A stretch of DNA of 64,000 nucleotides from Morinoia aosen (Eukaryota > Arthropoda > Malacostraca > Amphipoda > Talitridae): the NCBI GenBank assembly GCA_030386875.1, contig CM059567.1:78485130-78549129 (forward strand), read 5' to 3'. Below, one piece after another: positions 23,941-36,926 of the stretch (within the stretch, counting starts at the first letter, position 1; each line of letters starts with the position of its first letter). Both the position numbers and the translations under genes were made by a program. The notes under the pieces were generated by a model. That model saw nothing but the letters and a program-made list of their open reading frames with translations, was not told the origin of the DNA and ran no database searches.

Positions 23941-26900
23941 GGTGTGAGGGGATCGTGACGTGTCTGACTAGCAGTGAGGAAAGTGATCATGACATCCTTG
24001 CATAATTATTGCGAGGTTGCACAGATGGTGAATGAAAATTTTGGAAATGTACTGCAGCACTTGCTAACGTGCAGCAATATGTTCAGATATAAAACTGCTA
24101 ATGAATTTCAACCTAAAACACAATTTTACAGCGGTTTATGATTCACTTCAATAATATGAATCATTCTCGACAACGCAGGACGTACGGTGTAACATCTGTC
24201 TTTGTGTACCTGCTCACAGAAAATTGCGGTCGAGCGATCTACTGATAACGCAAGACGAACCAGCTCCAAAAGACAAAAATTAAAATTAGCAGTGCATGGG
24301 AATTTTTATTATCAGTCTCCGAGCTTTTATATTCTTGAAAAATCTGAAGCGCACCCCATGCATCCGTTGCCTTTTCCTACCACATCAGTTATTAAATTGT
24401 TGGTTCTAATAAAAAACTCGAGCAAAAACTGATGGTGTTGATAGCGTGAAACAATTATCTATATTTTACTTCCACAATACTCGTATTTTGCCCGTTCTAT
24501 GCCGTTTTGATTTTGGTCTCGTGCCTCTATTATTATCGTAATAGATACTACTACTTTGGAAATTGTTCTGATCGAATATAAGTTCCTGCACGTCCGGAAA
24601 ACGAAGTTCTACTATAGCCTTGCGAGACTAATGCAAAATTTTTTGTTAGCGTTGCGTCCATGATCGAATGCTCGTCTGCGTAAATAACTGACGTCCGTAG
24701 CTAAGTACTGAGTTCCTCTTGCTCATCTCTCTGTCCTTACTTTTGGCTAACCGCGGGTGCACATTAGGGGTTGAACGTTGCTAATTTACTTATATCTGTT
24801 ATATTCCTTATATTCGTTCTTATCTCGTAAATGATCTGGTACAACCCGTTTGTCTCAAGCATTTTCTTCTATAATTTTGATGCAATCTTATCCAAATTTC
24901 GCGGGCAGCGTAAGCTCTAAATGATTTAATCTTATTTTATCCATTAATAAAGTGAACCCTTCCTTTAACGCTGAAGAACGCAATGCCTGAAGTGACCTCA
25001 TCGCACATTTTCATATCAGATGCACTCCTGATGTTGGCAATTATGAAAACTTCATTACTCAGCTTTTGATCGTCGTTTAGAACCTCATAACTTCATTTTA
25101 AGTTCCTAAATGTCCGTCCAAATCGCTTTTCTTTCCAGAAGCTCCCGGCTATTTAAGAATTTTTTAGTGGCGGTAATACACGTCTCGTAAATTCAATAAA
25201 TAATATATTCTACGCTTCGCTCCACTAGACTTTCCTATCCATCTGCAATTGAAGGCTTCACGTTTTTTTATGCGAAACTAATTTGACCCTTAAGCTCTTT
25301 TGATTGCCCCTCTAAGAAGTATTTATGAGGTTCGACAGCCAATGAAGACTGGTTTTTCGCATGTCTTGCTCTCGCTTTATATTGAATTGCGTCGAGAAAA
25401 AAGACAATTGCCGTAATAAAAGCATTTGTTGGCCACATTACGGACACTTGTTCTTTTGTGTGGCATTAGTATGCAGGCTCCGCTGTGGCCTTCCAAAGAA
25501 CTTGCGTCAAAGTTATTTCCAAGCTGCAGGCTGCTTCGTTTTTTTCGCTCTCAGGATGTGAACACATGCCTTCTTTTGCCTGTCGTGGCGTCCTTTTGTT
25601 CGTTTATCTTTATTTCCAGCTTGCACGTATTTTCCTTTGTGCTTCCGATTATTCATTCTGCCCCTTTTTGCATTATATTTGTGTCCTCCATTACTACGTA
25701 TATTAAATTTTGCATTATGATTTCAGTTTATTTTTTTCAATTGTTCAATGTTGGCATTCATTCCTCTCGCATGATATTTGCAGTTTCCGTCAATCGTTTT
25801 TATTGTGTTTCCGGGATTTCTTCATAAATTTTGTGGTGTTAATAGAACTGCACCATTTATTTGCTGGAGACAGCGCTGAATCTACTGACCAAAGAACAGC
25901 GAGTTTGGAGTCACTGAAGACTCAAATTTAAATGTGTTCAAGTATGCACGATACTTCAAAAAATTATTGCATGCTTTGGACTTCATAGAAAATTTACTTT
26001 CTTGTCGACAAGGTTAGATTTTAGGGAAAAGTACAAGCAAGATTCAATTTGAAAAATATCTATACTTTTTGGTCGAGCTAAACGTTTCAAAGGTTAGATT
26101 GAATGTTCAAACTATGTAGTGGCGTTCAGTATCGGCATATTTCTGTGTGTGGATAACGACTGATTACGTACGTCTCACTAAGAAGTCCAATGGGATTTCT
26201 GCGTTCACCACTTGATCCATTTACTTACTTCTTCACTGCCTACATTCCCAAACTTCCAGTATCATTTAATCGCCTGCTTCCGCTTTTTAAGGTTCAAACA
26301 TTCGTCCGCCGTTTCGCGCAGTTCGATCGGCCATATGCCACTTGTTGCAAAAACATAAAGAATTTGTCAAAAAAATTCAGTCCTGCAGATGAGCAGATGT
26401 ATTTTCTAAGTCAGTGTGAAGTGTGAATACATTTTCTGAAGTATCCAGAAATCCCACAGGACATATTGGCGCGAAGTACACAATCTGTTGTGACGCGTAC
26501 CCAAAAATGCGTCGATGCTGAAGGCCACCAGCTTGAATCTAATCTGTTAGACTAAAAAGTGTGATGTTTGTCAAATTGGCGTTTAAGTTTACTTTTCCAA
26601 AAAACTAATCATGCATGCTGGAATACAAATTTTCTAAAATAGTTCAGAGTGCATATTTGTTTTTTATACATTCTGCAGAATACGGGGATAAAAATATTTG
26701 AAAATTTTGCGCGTTGAACGTGGCCTCCCTTAACATCGACACCAGCTTCGCTCACCATTTTATTGTTGAACAAAATATATTTTTGTCATCCAATTTGCGC
26801 TTGAACACGACTTACGGCTGTAATGGGAAGCTCTGCAAATTTATGCACTTCACGATATTGTATTTATTTACAGCAGTTTTATTTTCTGGGTTTTGTTTCA

Positions 26901-27024
26901 GGAATGCTACTAAAATCTTTCTGTTTTTTTTCTCTTGTATTATTAATGTTCTGTGCCAAGTCCTTCGTGTCGCTGATTGATCAAACTGTTGAAAAAAATT
27001 CCGCAGTGCTTTCAGTGACGTCAG
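23941..27024. other. No supported gene
   Basis: Overlapping T-rich hydrophobic frames near 25361-25931 are composition artefacts. No repeats recognised. Confidence 0.4.
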
Positions 27025-27059
27025 TGACCCATCATGTTGCCTTGCAACATGATGGGTCA
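27025..27059. repeat. Perfect 16-bp-arm hairpin with 3-bp loop
   Basis: Arm 27025-27040 (tgacccatcatgttgc), loop ctt, arm 27044-27059, its exact reverse complement. No surrounding open frame or terminal repeats were found. Confidence 0.92.
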
Positions 27060-27322
27060 TTTTCGTACATTTCCTGAACAAGAACTTTAGATATCAGGTA
27101 TCGCGAGTTAAATCTCGTTTTCATTTCTCTCGAAATTTAACTTTTTCATTGCGTTGTTCTCCAATTTTTTAACGGTAGTTTCTTACCATTCGTTATTCGA
27201 TTGTTCATGTGTACTCATCCCTAGCGACTCGTTTACAGTTGGCATTGCAAAAAATTGTACTATTATATGACAGCTTTTAATGGTGAAGGTAATAGCAAAG
27301 AAAAATTTTAAAATCATATTTA

Positions 27323-27358
27323 TGAAACGTTTCAAGCCTCAGCTCATCATCAGTCATA
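27323..27358 (-). ncRNA. Hammerhead-ribozyme-like motif (left arm, inverted copy)
   Basis: The reverse-strand copy of the motif at 28083-28118, with the core near 27329-27353. Being in the other arm of the inverted repeat, it has the same core, stem I pair and palindromic gaaacgtttc. Confidence 0.45.
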
Positions 27359-27730
27359 CTCTGTAAAAACAAAATACACCCATTGAATAAAATACGAAAA
27401 ATTGACAAAAAATTGTTCTTCAAGAATTCGAAAATGGTGCCTAAATAAAACAATGACATTACCTAAAAAAGCAGATGAAACTAAATAACAGAATTTTACT
27501 TTCGAGTATCGTACACACGAGTTAAAACGGAGAAAATTTTCATAGGAGTACAACATAAAAGCCGGAACGGTCGTAAGGTCGTAAGGAAATGTTGGAGTCT
27601 CTGTATATTCACAAATTGAAGCCTGCCCTGAATGATATGCAAAGTGCTTACCCCTTAAAAATTATAGGAAGCTAGTAGTGCAGCAATACTCACATTCGAT
27701 TCAATTTTTACTAGTCTTTGGAAGAAATAT

Positions 27731-27838
27731 ATTTATTTATTTTTCTCTTCTTACCTCCTCTTCTCTGTTTCCTTGTTTTCCTTTTTCCTCTCTTTCTTTC
27801 TCTCTCCCTTATTCCCCTCTTCTTCTCCCTTTGATAGA
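27731..27838 (+). repeat. Polypyrimidine tract in the inverted-repeat spacer
   Basis: About 105 bp of almost pure C/T (tctcttcttacctcctcttc, then ctctctttctttctctctcc and onward). It sits between the two 295-bp arms. Confidence 0.85.
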
Positions 27839-28082
27839 ATTTTATTTTAGCTAGTTAATTTTCCTTACGACCGTTCCGGCTTTTATGTTGTACTCCTATG
27901 AAAATTTTCTCCGTTTTAACTCGTGTGTACGATACTCGAAAGTAAAATTCTGTTATTTAGTTTCATCTGCTTTTTTAGGTAATGTCATTGTTTTATTTAG
28001 GCACCATTTTCGAATTCTTGAAGAACAATTTTTTGTCAATTTTTCGTATTTTATTCAATGGGTGTATTTTGTTTTTACAGAG

Positions 28083-28118
28083 TATGACTGATGATGAGCT
28101 GAGGCTTGAAACGTTTCA
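28083..28118 (+). ncRNA. Hammerhead-ribozyme-like motif (right arm)
   Basis: In order: tatga, ctgatga (28088-28094), one extra t, gagc-tgag-gctt (a stem II with a four-base loop), gaaac (28108-28112), gtt, tcata. TATGA and TCATA can pair as stem I, and GTT is a permitted NUH-type cleavage triplet. Stem III is minimal, but gaaacgtttc is self-complementary and could pair between two copies. The extra t and the weak triplet are departures from the consensus. A mirror copy lies in the left arm. Confidence 0.45.
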
Positions 28119-28199
28119 TAAATATGATTTTAAAATTTTTCTTTGCTATTACCTTCATAATTAAACTGCTTAGCAGAAAAGATATTCCTTTTAATGGTG

Positions 28200-30231
28200 T
28201 TTGTATTAAAGGTATGACTATTATTTTGGGCTTTTTTCAATTACTTACAATTTAATTATAAACTTTTTTCAGTTAGAATATTATCTAAGACGTCAAATGC
28301 AGTTTCCCTAAGGGCTACAATACTGGCGATGAATTTATGACGCCGCGCCTATTTTAGTGAGTGAGGACATTCGTCAGATCTGTGCTCAGCCTCCTCTCAA
28401 GAGGATATAATTGTTGTTTTTAGGGAATTGTTTCTTCCAGGACGAAGAGGAGAAGTCCCGGACTTAACATTAGGTAATCTTAAGCTAATTCCTTGAGTTG
28501 GATTAAAAGAGTTTTTGTGTTGCGACACCATTTTTTCGGTTTTCTGCTGTTTTTTCAGAACCTGTTTCTTCAATTTTTATTTTATTTTATAAACTTTTAT
28601 CAATCGTGCAGTTTCTTTGTGCAAGGCGCGAGGGCCACATCTTGAGCGTAGATTGCGGATTTCCGATAATGCCTCCGTTTTTCCATTCTTGGGAACATGA
28701 TCTATGTATGTGGTGCAAGAGGCGTAGTCTAACTAAATATTCTAATTTTTAATTCTCGGAGTTGTGGGTGAATCGTTATCGCATGAAGCCTTGTTAATTT
28801 GACGCATTTCTTCTTTGAATAAATTTCTCGCTTGAATACTTATCCATTGTATCATTTCCTGCGCATTTTCATTTCCTGCATTTTCCTTCCGAATACTTCC
28901 CTTAAGTTTTTATTTCATCGCTTGTTCTGATTGGCGCACTTTCTCGTTCCCTTTCACATTTATTCTATTGTTGTTCCATAAGAGAATTTTTCCTGTGTCA
29001 GGCATCAGTCTGGCCGCTACATTTGCATGCATAAGTCTGTCGTGAGAAGCCGTATTTTCATTCCCAACAGCCTCCAAACAGCGTACTTTGCTTGGTCTCT
29101 TAGGATGCAAGTTTCTTGTGCAATCTTTTCCGAAGTATGAGGCGTTCATCGCTGCCCTTCTGCACGAGGACTATTGTTCGAAAAAACTGGTGTTACTTAT
29201 ATTTCGTGACAAAAACGTGAAGGATTTACCTGTCTAGATAATTTCTTATGGAGGGAACACACGAAAACACAATTGTTGAAAGTTGGAACTGTGCATCGTT
29301 ACTTTATACAAACATTAAATATTGATGTAATTTCTCATTCATACGTTGCCTGCCAAGTCACTCGTATACTTTGCAATTACTTGTTTAACTTGCCGTACTG
29401 TTTTCGTCGTACTTCGTTTCTCTGGAGAATGATATTCCTTTCGGTATATTTTGTAATGCAACATATGAGGTGAAGACATCGGTACGATAGTTGCCATTAC
29501 GCTGTGTTAGGTAATACTTACTGGAGTTAATTCACGCTCTTTCGAACGTATTCATAGCAGCACTATGACATATCTTCGGTTTTTGGTCTCTAATACAACA
29601 CACGTGTTCTCTTCAGCTTGTAATCTGAAAATAACGGATTCATTTTTGATGCCAACTTGCTTTATAATCCCTGTCTGAACGGGAATTACTCTAGTTAATG
29701 TAGACCAAAAGTACACTGCTTATTTGATTTTGATCGAGAATAGTGTGATCCGTCACTGTTGATAAATTATGAGTTGGCAGGAATAAATTAGTAGCTCTTA
29801 GACTAGGGAATATCTGCCTCTGACATAGCACACTCGCATTAAGCTCGGGTGGTGCACGGGGTGAGACGATAAATTGAGAAAATTAGGAACTGTGAGCTGC
29901 GGGTACGATTTCGTTCACTTTGCTTTCATATGATGAAGAGGAAAAAATTATTCTCTATAATTTGAACAACATTTCACTCGACTACCAAGTGTTAGAGGCT
30001 GAAGTTTACGACAACACTGTTATGTTATTACCAAATCGTGATCGACAAACGGCAGTAGTAGTTGTTTGTTTTTGTAAGCAGGGCACCGTATACAGGGTTA
30101 CGTTTGTACCTCTTCCATGCCGAGGATTAATCGTAATTCTGGATTTTTTGGAATGATTGAAAGTGAGCGTTGCCAATGTTCAAGCTTTAATTTAGTGATT
30201 CCTAATGTCACATTGATCTTCTTTGGGGATG
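28200..30231. other. No supported feature
   Basis: AT-rich, with only short frames lacking motifs. Confidence 0.4.
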
Positions 30232-30475
30232 CGACTATTGTACCTTAAAGAATTACAGCTCCCTGAGTAAGATGTGAGGTCCTGAGCGAGAGGTTCGGTT
30301 AGCCTTCCTTTTGTTGACATTTTTAGCTTGGCTGTGAATCATCTCACTTCTGTTCACTACTGTCCTTTTTCAGCACATTTTATTTCTTCTTTAACTTTTA
30401 TCCTGGTTTGAAAATTTCTTTTAACCTAGGGAGAACTTTTGTTCTGGTTAAGAAGGCTTAAACTAACTTAAAATT
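30232..30475 (+). repeat. Dispersed repeat family, copy C (internally deleted)
   Basis: Begins ctattgtacct, then cagctccctgagtaagatgt and gaggtcctgagcgagaggtt, and ends near ggttaagaaggcttaaacta. It lacks the gggatctggtgtgggaacac segment. Confidence 0.6.
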
Positions 30476-33400
30476 TGCTCAAATGTATTGATTCGGTTCG
30501 AATTTAAAATATTTTGTAATGAACTTCTGAAGCGCTATTATCAAGACTTTATTACTAATCTTTCACAGTGATATGTTTTTCAGCTGTTTCGTTCTATTCC
30601 GAATGCAAATTTATTACGCATCCCTTCCTGTTTTAAAACTTGGTGAAATTGTAAGTTAGAGAACTATGTAGAAAATATTTGTCTCTCGCGTGTATTTTCT
30701 TATATTTTCTATCTTATTTAATTTCTTTTAATGTTCAAACAAATATAGCTTTGCCAGCCCATTTGTAAGAATCGACTCTCCTATGTATATTTGGTGAAAC
30801 GGTTTGCTGGAATGGACGAACTCATTGAAATTTCCTGTGATAGGTATTTGTGCAGCATGCAGACTTTACGACGTTCGTTGCATGTCCTTAAACTCTTGTT
30901 CTGTCAAGGCGACATTGCGCCGTGTCTCTTAAATTTGTCTGTATTCGCGCATCTCACCTCTTTCGGTCGGAAGGCAATTATTCTCCGTATGTGCCGCAGC
31001 GTAACGACGCCCGCCACTTCACGGCGACAACGTGCTTGCATTTCAGCGCACAGAGATCGGGTTTCTCGTCGCTTTTCTAGCAATGCTCGTCGCCTTCGTT
31101 TAATTGTGTGTTTTTGCCCTCAGGCTCTGCCAATGTTGTTTGATGTTCTTGAGCTCTGCGTTCAATGTTATTCTTAGCGTTGAACGTATTCCCAAAACGT
31201 GCCTTTGTTGCTGTACCATTCAACATGTTCTTATGTGATGTCTCATGTCTCGTGATTTCCTTCTAACTTTCTCTCATTTTCCCCCTTATTGACACTATAA
31301 TTTAGTGCAATTGTAGCTATCAGCAACGTGTTATTTTTTCTTATTATTAGAAGCCAATTTTACAATTTCAGTAAACTCAAATATTTTTAGGGAAATATAC
31401 TTTTTTTGTGAATTTTTTTCTACGTATGAAAACGTAATTTTACCTAGGAGTTACATAGTTACATTTTCATGGTCATATATGAGTATCATCGACAGAACTA
31501 GATAAGTTTGGGTCTGATTATTCGGTGATTTGGTTTTACTGTAAAATAACGAAAAGTAAAAGTGCGCCAATGAAGGATGTCCAGTGCTTAATGCGAAGTG
31601 AAATTTTGTTGCCTACTGTTATAATGCATGTTATCTATAATTTGAGGAACTATACCGCTTAATATATCACCACTGATGCTACGGAACTGAGACTGGCTTC
31701 AACTGTGTTGTTCGTGTCGTCCAGCGTTTATTGCGCATCTCTGTTAAATAGAAATAAACTCGGGTCAGAAAAGTTAATCATTTCACTATTTTCTTGACTT
31801 TTCTTTCGCTGTCTTCTACCAGCCGCGGCTCTGAAACCCAAGCCTTTCACAGGGCACAGGACACGGATGCAGTACGGACAGTGTTGAGTATTCCACGCTC
31901 TCGCTCAAATTTACATATTTCGGCAAACTGTATTGGTACTCCGTCATTTGAGGTTTAGAAATACGTTCTCGAGTGATTATTACTTTTTCACTCTTTTAAA
32001 TCAATGCTGTTTCAGTTCGAGTATGTCTTTGTTATCTTGTGTCTCATGAAAAGTATTTTTTGATGCATTTTTGCATGTCAAACTTCTTGAAAGTCATTCC
32101 TTTTTGCTTGTCTATGAAGTTTGTGAAAACAGTTGAATTTATGTAGTTTAAATAAGTTAATTTGAATTGAATTTTGTCTTTTCGTATTTTGCATTAAAAT
32201 TTGCTCAAAAATTTATGTTAAAGGCTAAAATGCATAACTATTACTTCCGTGCCAAAATTTTCAGTTTTTTGGTTCTTATTATAATTATAAAACCTTTTTT
32301 ATTTTCCTGAAAATTATTTGCGCGTACGTGTATAAGGTGTTCAGTGCACTTTTTTAATTTTGCTGCTCGTGAATTTCCGGCATGACCAACCTCATGGTCC
32401 CTTCCTGCAATGGAGTGCCTCGATCCAGCTGTGTCCTTTCTACGTAATGCCCAAACTTGGGTGGCACTTGCCAGTGAGAAAGTAAAGTGCTTAGAGAAGT
32501 CTTTCTGCAGACAGCGCTGACACCTCCCTGATTCTTTTGAAGTGTTGTGTTGATGACTTCAGAGCGCATCCCGATTGTGCCGCCGGCATCATGTTGCAGT
32601 TTTCTCATGTGGTAATTCCGGGCTTGTGTTCTTCCGAGTGACGGTCATGTTCCTGAGGTTCCCGAGAGTTGGTTGCGAGTTCGGAAATTGAAGTATTCTT
32701 TGACCGTTTTTTGATAGATATCGTCGCACTTGCTCGATACTGCGGGCGAGGATGTGCTGATTCGCAATAAAAAAGTTGAGATAAGGGTAAAAGCCTAGAT
32801 TTATAGTTGCCATTAATTCCTGTTCTCTTCGACAGATATACTTAAAGCTTATGTGTTGGTAGTTAAATGCCGTTAAACTCGTGTGGACTCATAATCTGTG
32901 GTGCTATTATAAGTTTTCATAGTCTATTTTTTGCTAATCGACCTCAAAAATCTTTTCGAATAGAATTATGAGAACTTTCTTTGTGTATTTGCGATGCTAT
33001 GACTTTTTCGAACGCGTATTTAAATTGTTATCATGTATTATGTGCTGTTCCTTCTCATACCTTAAATGCGTCCTGAACTTCAGTAATTTACAACATGATT
33101 TGCGCGGAACGTTCCACATTCGTATTAATGGTTGGGTGACTAGGGGTCCTGAAGTTGCTCTCCTAAACTGATCTGTGAGAAATCTGTGAATTTGTTTCTG
33201 GGTGAACGCATTTCTTTGTACCGCATTTCATTGAAACCTCTCAATAACACCTGCCTTCTCGCATTTATCTTGCATTTTGTTCGCGCAAGCTGCTGCAATA
33301 TGATGTCTAAATGCTCGTCTTCTCTGAAAATGATTTAGCGCGCCTTTTTTTAGAACAGTTAATGTTCTAGACGCTTCAGGTTTAATTTTGATTGTTTTGT

Positions 33401-34924
33401 ATCTTTAAAACAGACATCTTTTGCGGACTCCAAATATGAGCTTTCTGAAATGTTATTATTATAAAAACTTTGTTTTCTTTCCGTGTGATATTATGTGTCC
33501 TGAGCTCGATCGTTTCATTCAAGCTTTGTGAAATTTTGTAGTAACTCTTATTATTTTCTTGCAGTTTTATTAGTTTTTGTAAAAAGGGGTGTAAATGTGA
33601 AGGTTTTGTGATATCTGTTTGAGAACATTTTCATCTTTGAGACCAGCGTTACTTCAGTACGCATGCAAAGCTCCGAGTCCTCACTGTTCCGGTCTTGAAG
33701 TGCACGTGCAGTGTTTCTACAGGGCTGTCTATAGAGCTGGCTCATGACTTCCCCCGTTAGAGATCTCGTATATTGTCTTCGGTGTGTTTCTCCTCGTCCC
33801 GAGAACTGCATGTGTCGCTCGCAGCCAAATGTTTCTGCAGTTGTGAAACCGTAGCGTTTTTCACGGGATTGGCCTGTAAAATGTACGCCCCGTTATGAAA
33901 TGGGTACTTCTGTTATGCCTGATTGTTGCCATCACTACGCCAAATAGGGCTGAAAGCTTGATCTGTATTACATTTTATTGAATTTGTTTATCGTTAATTC
34001 TAAGATTCTTACCGGTGAATTGTTGTTAATCTGCTCTTCAAACGATTTGCAGAATCTCGCTAGAATTTTATATCTGAGTTTCCTTGTGAAATACTGTTTT
34101 ACTTACAGCTCTATATTTTCAACTTTGCAGTACGTCGTCACTGATGAGCTAAAATCTTTGAGGGTTTAAAATGTACGTAGTGCCGAGTTTCTAAAGGATT
34201 TTGAGAGTAAGTTTGTGTCAATTCAATTAGCTGAACTGGATTTGTAGGTGCGAAAACCGGCTCATGCATTTTTTGCATTTTTTCATATTTGGATGGATAT
34301 TGAAATTTATTTCAGCATCAAATCGTTTACTTGAATAGCCGTTGATTGTATCCTATCATCAAGCATGTCTTGACATTTTGCTAAATAACAGCAGTCGAGT
34401 TCTTACTTTTGTTTTCTCAAATATTTTTCGAATTAATAAACTCTAAAATTTTGACGCCACAGAAACTTCTCAGATACAAGAATCCTTTAACTTTAAGAAC
34501 TGATGCAGTGTTGAATCTACTTAATATTTCAGATATTTTAAATTGATTGATAAATGCGAATCGTCTTAATTGATGCAATTAGCTCTCTTCGTAGCCTTAA
34601 ATGTGCTCCACTTGTTGCTTTCGATTAATTAAAACCCTTCTTCAACGTTTTCTCTGAGAAATAAGCACAGTTCGCAGTATTCACTTGAATGCTCTGCCAG
34701 GAGATCGTTCTGGTTTGATTCACATAAATTCTAAGAATTATTCTCCATCGGAAAACATTTCTTGCGTTCGCTGCATACCAGAAACCAGCGTTGTTTTCGG
34801 CCACCTTCAAGGTCTTAATGTGTAATTGAAATTTGTTTGATTTCTACTGCGTTCGTGCCATTTTGCTTGGTGACGAAGTGACGGTCGAGCCGTAAATATA
34901 ATGAGCTGCTTCTCATTATTTCTG
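30476..34924. other. No supported gene
   Basis: The longest frame (30791-31177, 128 residues) and several reverse frames at 32354-33811 show no known motif, codon-like composition or splice support. Confidence 0.4.
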
Positions 34925-35770
34925 GTCTCCGTGGCACGAGTGCGTGAGACCGCTGGAAGTGACTGTTAGCCTCCGTAACGTACGAGCACTTCGGGTGACG
35001 GCGCTCGTACGCCGCTCACGGCGATGTACAATGCATGAAGTCGCCTCGTGTCAGGCGCAGCGAGTTATAGAGCAGGGCTCAAGCAGCGCCATCTCGAGGT
35101 GCTTCGCTCTCAGTGTGTACTGCCCTGCTGGTCCCACTCAGTGCTACGAGTTCCATCGGTGTCAAGCCTTAACTTCTTTAATGGACGGACTTTAACTCGG
35201 CTGTTGGGCGCTAAAGTCAAGGATTTGTAGGCATAGTGTGGCAGCTCAAACGGTCTCGTGTGAAATTATTGCGAGTTAATTGTATCGTGACCATTACGCC
35301 AAGAGTAATTCAATCGTGGGACAACCTGCAGCGGAGTGGGAGTCTTGCTTGCAATTCTGCCCGCCGAGGGGTCGTGGCGCCTGAATTCCCGGTAACGGGT
35401 TTGGTTGCTCGCATTGCCTATGTTCGGTTTCGTTTCGCTCTTTGATGTCGAGAAACTTTACTCATTCAAGCTCAGGAACGCATTTTAAAATTTTCTCAAC
35501 CCAACTTGTGAATAATATTTTTGTCTTATAAGCATGAAATGCAAGTTGTATTATTTATACTAAATTTTGTTTATTAGTGTTTATTTTTGCAGTTACTGCG
35601 TAGTTTAGGTATCATTGGTGCTCATAGAATTGCGCCCTGCCCCGTGCACACGCCAGAGCCGCTCGCGTGCCGGCCCCCCATTCAGCGAGCGCCACTTGAA
35701 CTCGACGCGCCGCGCCGCGTTACGCCGCGATCTCGTGACCATCTCCACGGGCTTCTGACAGAGCGCGTTA
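34925..35770. other. GC-rich segments, function unknown
   Basis: Two GC-rich blocks (34925-35190 and about 35625-35770, the latter with gacgcgccgcgccgcgttac) in AT-rich DNA. A good acceptor (gtttatttttgcag) precedes 35591 and the + frame stays open to 35796, but no recognisable protein or good donor follows. Confidence 0.25.
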
Positions 35771-36697
35771 TCGCTGATTGGAATTTATTCTCCGGGTGAA
35801 CGTCATCTCTTCTTTCAGAGTGCATCTGGGCTCGAGCTGTTTTTTTAGTGGGTATCAACTTGCCCAGCCTAGCTACACAGCCCTTTTAATGCCTGTTTTT
35901 GTTTTTATTTTTGCTTTATTCGTGGTTGAATCTTTATATTTGAAGGTTCATTTTAGCTGTTCTTACAAGCATCAGTTTCATGCAACTGGATGTCAATCGT
36001 TTTATACGCGAGTTCGGGAGCTAATTTTTGTTTATTTACTCATCTTCCCACCGATGTTTCATTTCTACTTTAAGCTCGGTATCATGTTTTGTGAATTGAC
36101 ATCAGATTTTTTCGTGTTTGTGTGTTTCCGCTTCAATTTGACCTGCTTTGTTTTCGTCTTTAAGTTTCAAATCATTTATACTGGAATTCACTTATTTGCA
36201 ATCGTTTGAGGATCGTTCACGAGTTAATGGGCGCTCAAATGTATTGCTCACGACAGCTTCTCGATCATTAAAGCCTTAATCGTTCAGTGGCTAGAAGAAA
36301 ACAAAGTCTAAGGTCTCTCGTGTTCGAAGTGAAAAAGTGACAACAGCTTACTCTGGCTGAACAAATCGCCTCCGCGAAACGATCGATTCTTTGTGGCGGC
36401 TATTTTCTGCCCTCACTGCTCTTATCTTTACAATTATCGTTGGTTCTTTTATCTTGGCGAACTCTGCTCATCACCGGAAGTGGATCAACGCGCATCGAAT
36501 CAAGATTTGGCAGAGCGTGCCGAGGTGCTCATGATCGCTTCCTCTCACTGTGAGCAGACTGGTGACTCGCGTCTCTGTCACTGCTGTGCCTTGCGTCTCA
36601 TTTCTATTCGTCGGAAATGAGTAAGCCAGTAATTGAAATGGTCTTTAGGAATGTCAAAGTATATCCCAGGAGTTTATTTCAGTCCTAACCGAATATC

Positions 36698-36926
36698 TTA
36701 ACACATTCATTGCGGTATGACCCACCGGTGGGTCGTAGTTAGGTTTTTCCTGCTGCGAAACGACCCATCGTTGGGTCGTTTTGAAAAATTCTAACAACCT
36801 TTCTAAATTAATGGTACTTTACAGGCCAGTTAATGTTTGATATTTACAAATTTGCTTATCACTTTTGACTTTAAATTTAAGTTGAATATTGAACTTCAGT
36901 TTAACCCATCGCAACTAACGTGTTAA
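36698..36926. mobile_element. piggyBac-like MITE with TTAA ends
   Basis: TTAA occurs at both ends (36698-36701 and 36923-36926). The left end ttaacacattcattgcgg resembles the reverse complement of the right end, ttaacacgttagttgcga. TTAA targets are typical of piggyBac-type elements. The 229-bp copy has no coding capacity. Inside are two hairpins: cgacccaccggtgggtcg-like (36718-36735) and aaacgaccca-tcgt-tgggtcgttt (about 36758-36781). Confidence 0.68.

Larger units (their letters stand above)
27286..28187. mobile_element. Inverted-repeat element (Penelope-like terminal repeats?), 12-bp flanking direct repeats
   Basis: Two arms of 295 bp (27284-27578 and 27863-28157) appear to be near-exact reverse complements: both encode the same 68-residue frame in opposite directions. 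The spacer is 284 bp. The 12-mer cttttaatggtg occurs at 27274-27285 and 28188-28199, a candidate target-site duplication. The left arm has a local gtcgtaag duplication at its inner edge. A hammerhead-like motif lies in each arm. Paired inverted terminal repeats, hammerhead motifs and variable duplications fit Penelope-like elements; no coding capacity remains. The 68-residue frames are not real genes. Confidence 0.7.

Noticed and set aside
27350..27556. Identical 68-residue frames at 27350-27556 (-) and 27885-28091 (+) as a duplicated gene
   Set aside because: They are two readings of the inverted-repeat arms, T-rich, without motifs or splice support.
30791..31177. 128-residue + frame
   Set aside because: No domain, no splice sites matching its limits, composition like the surroundings.
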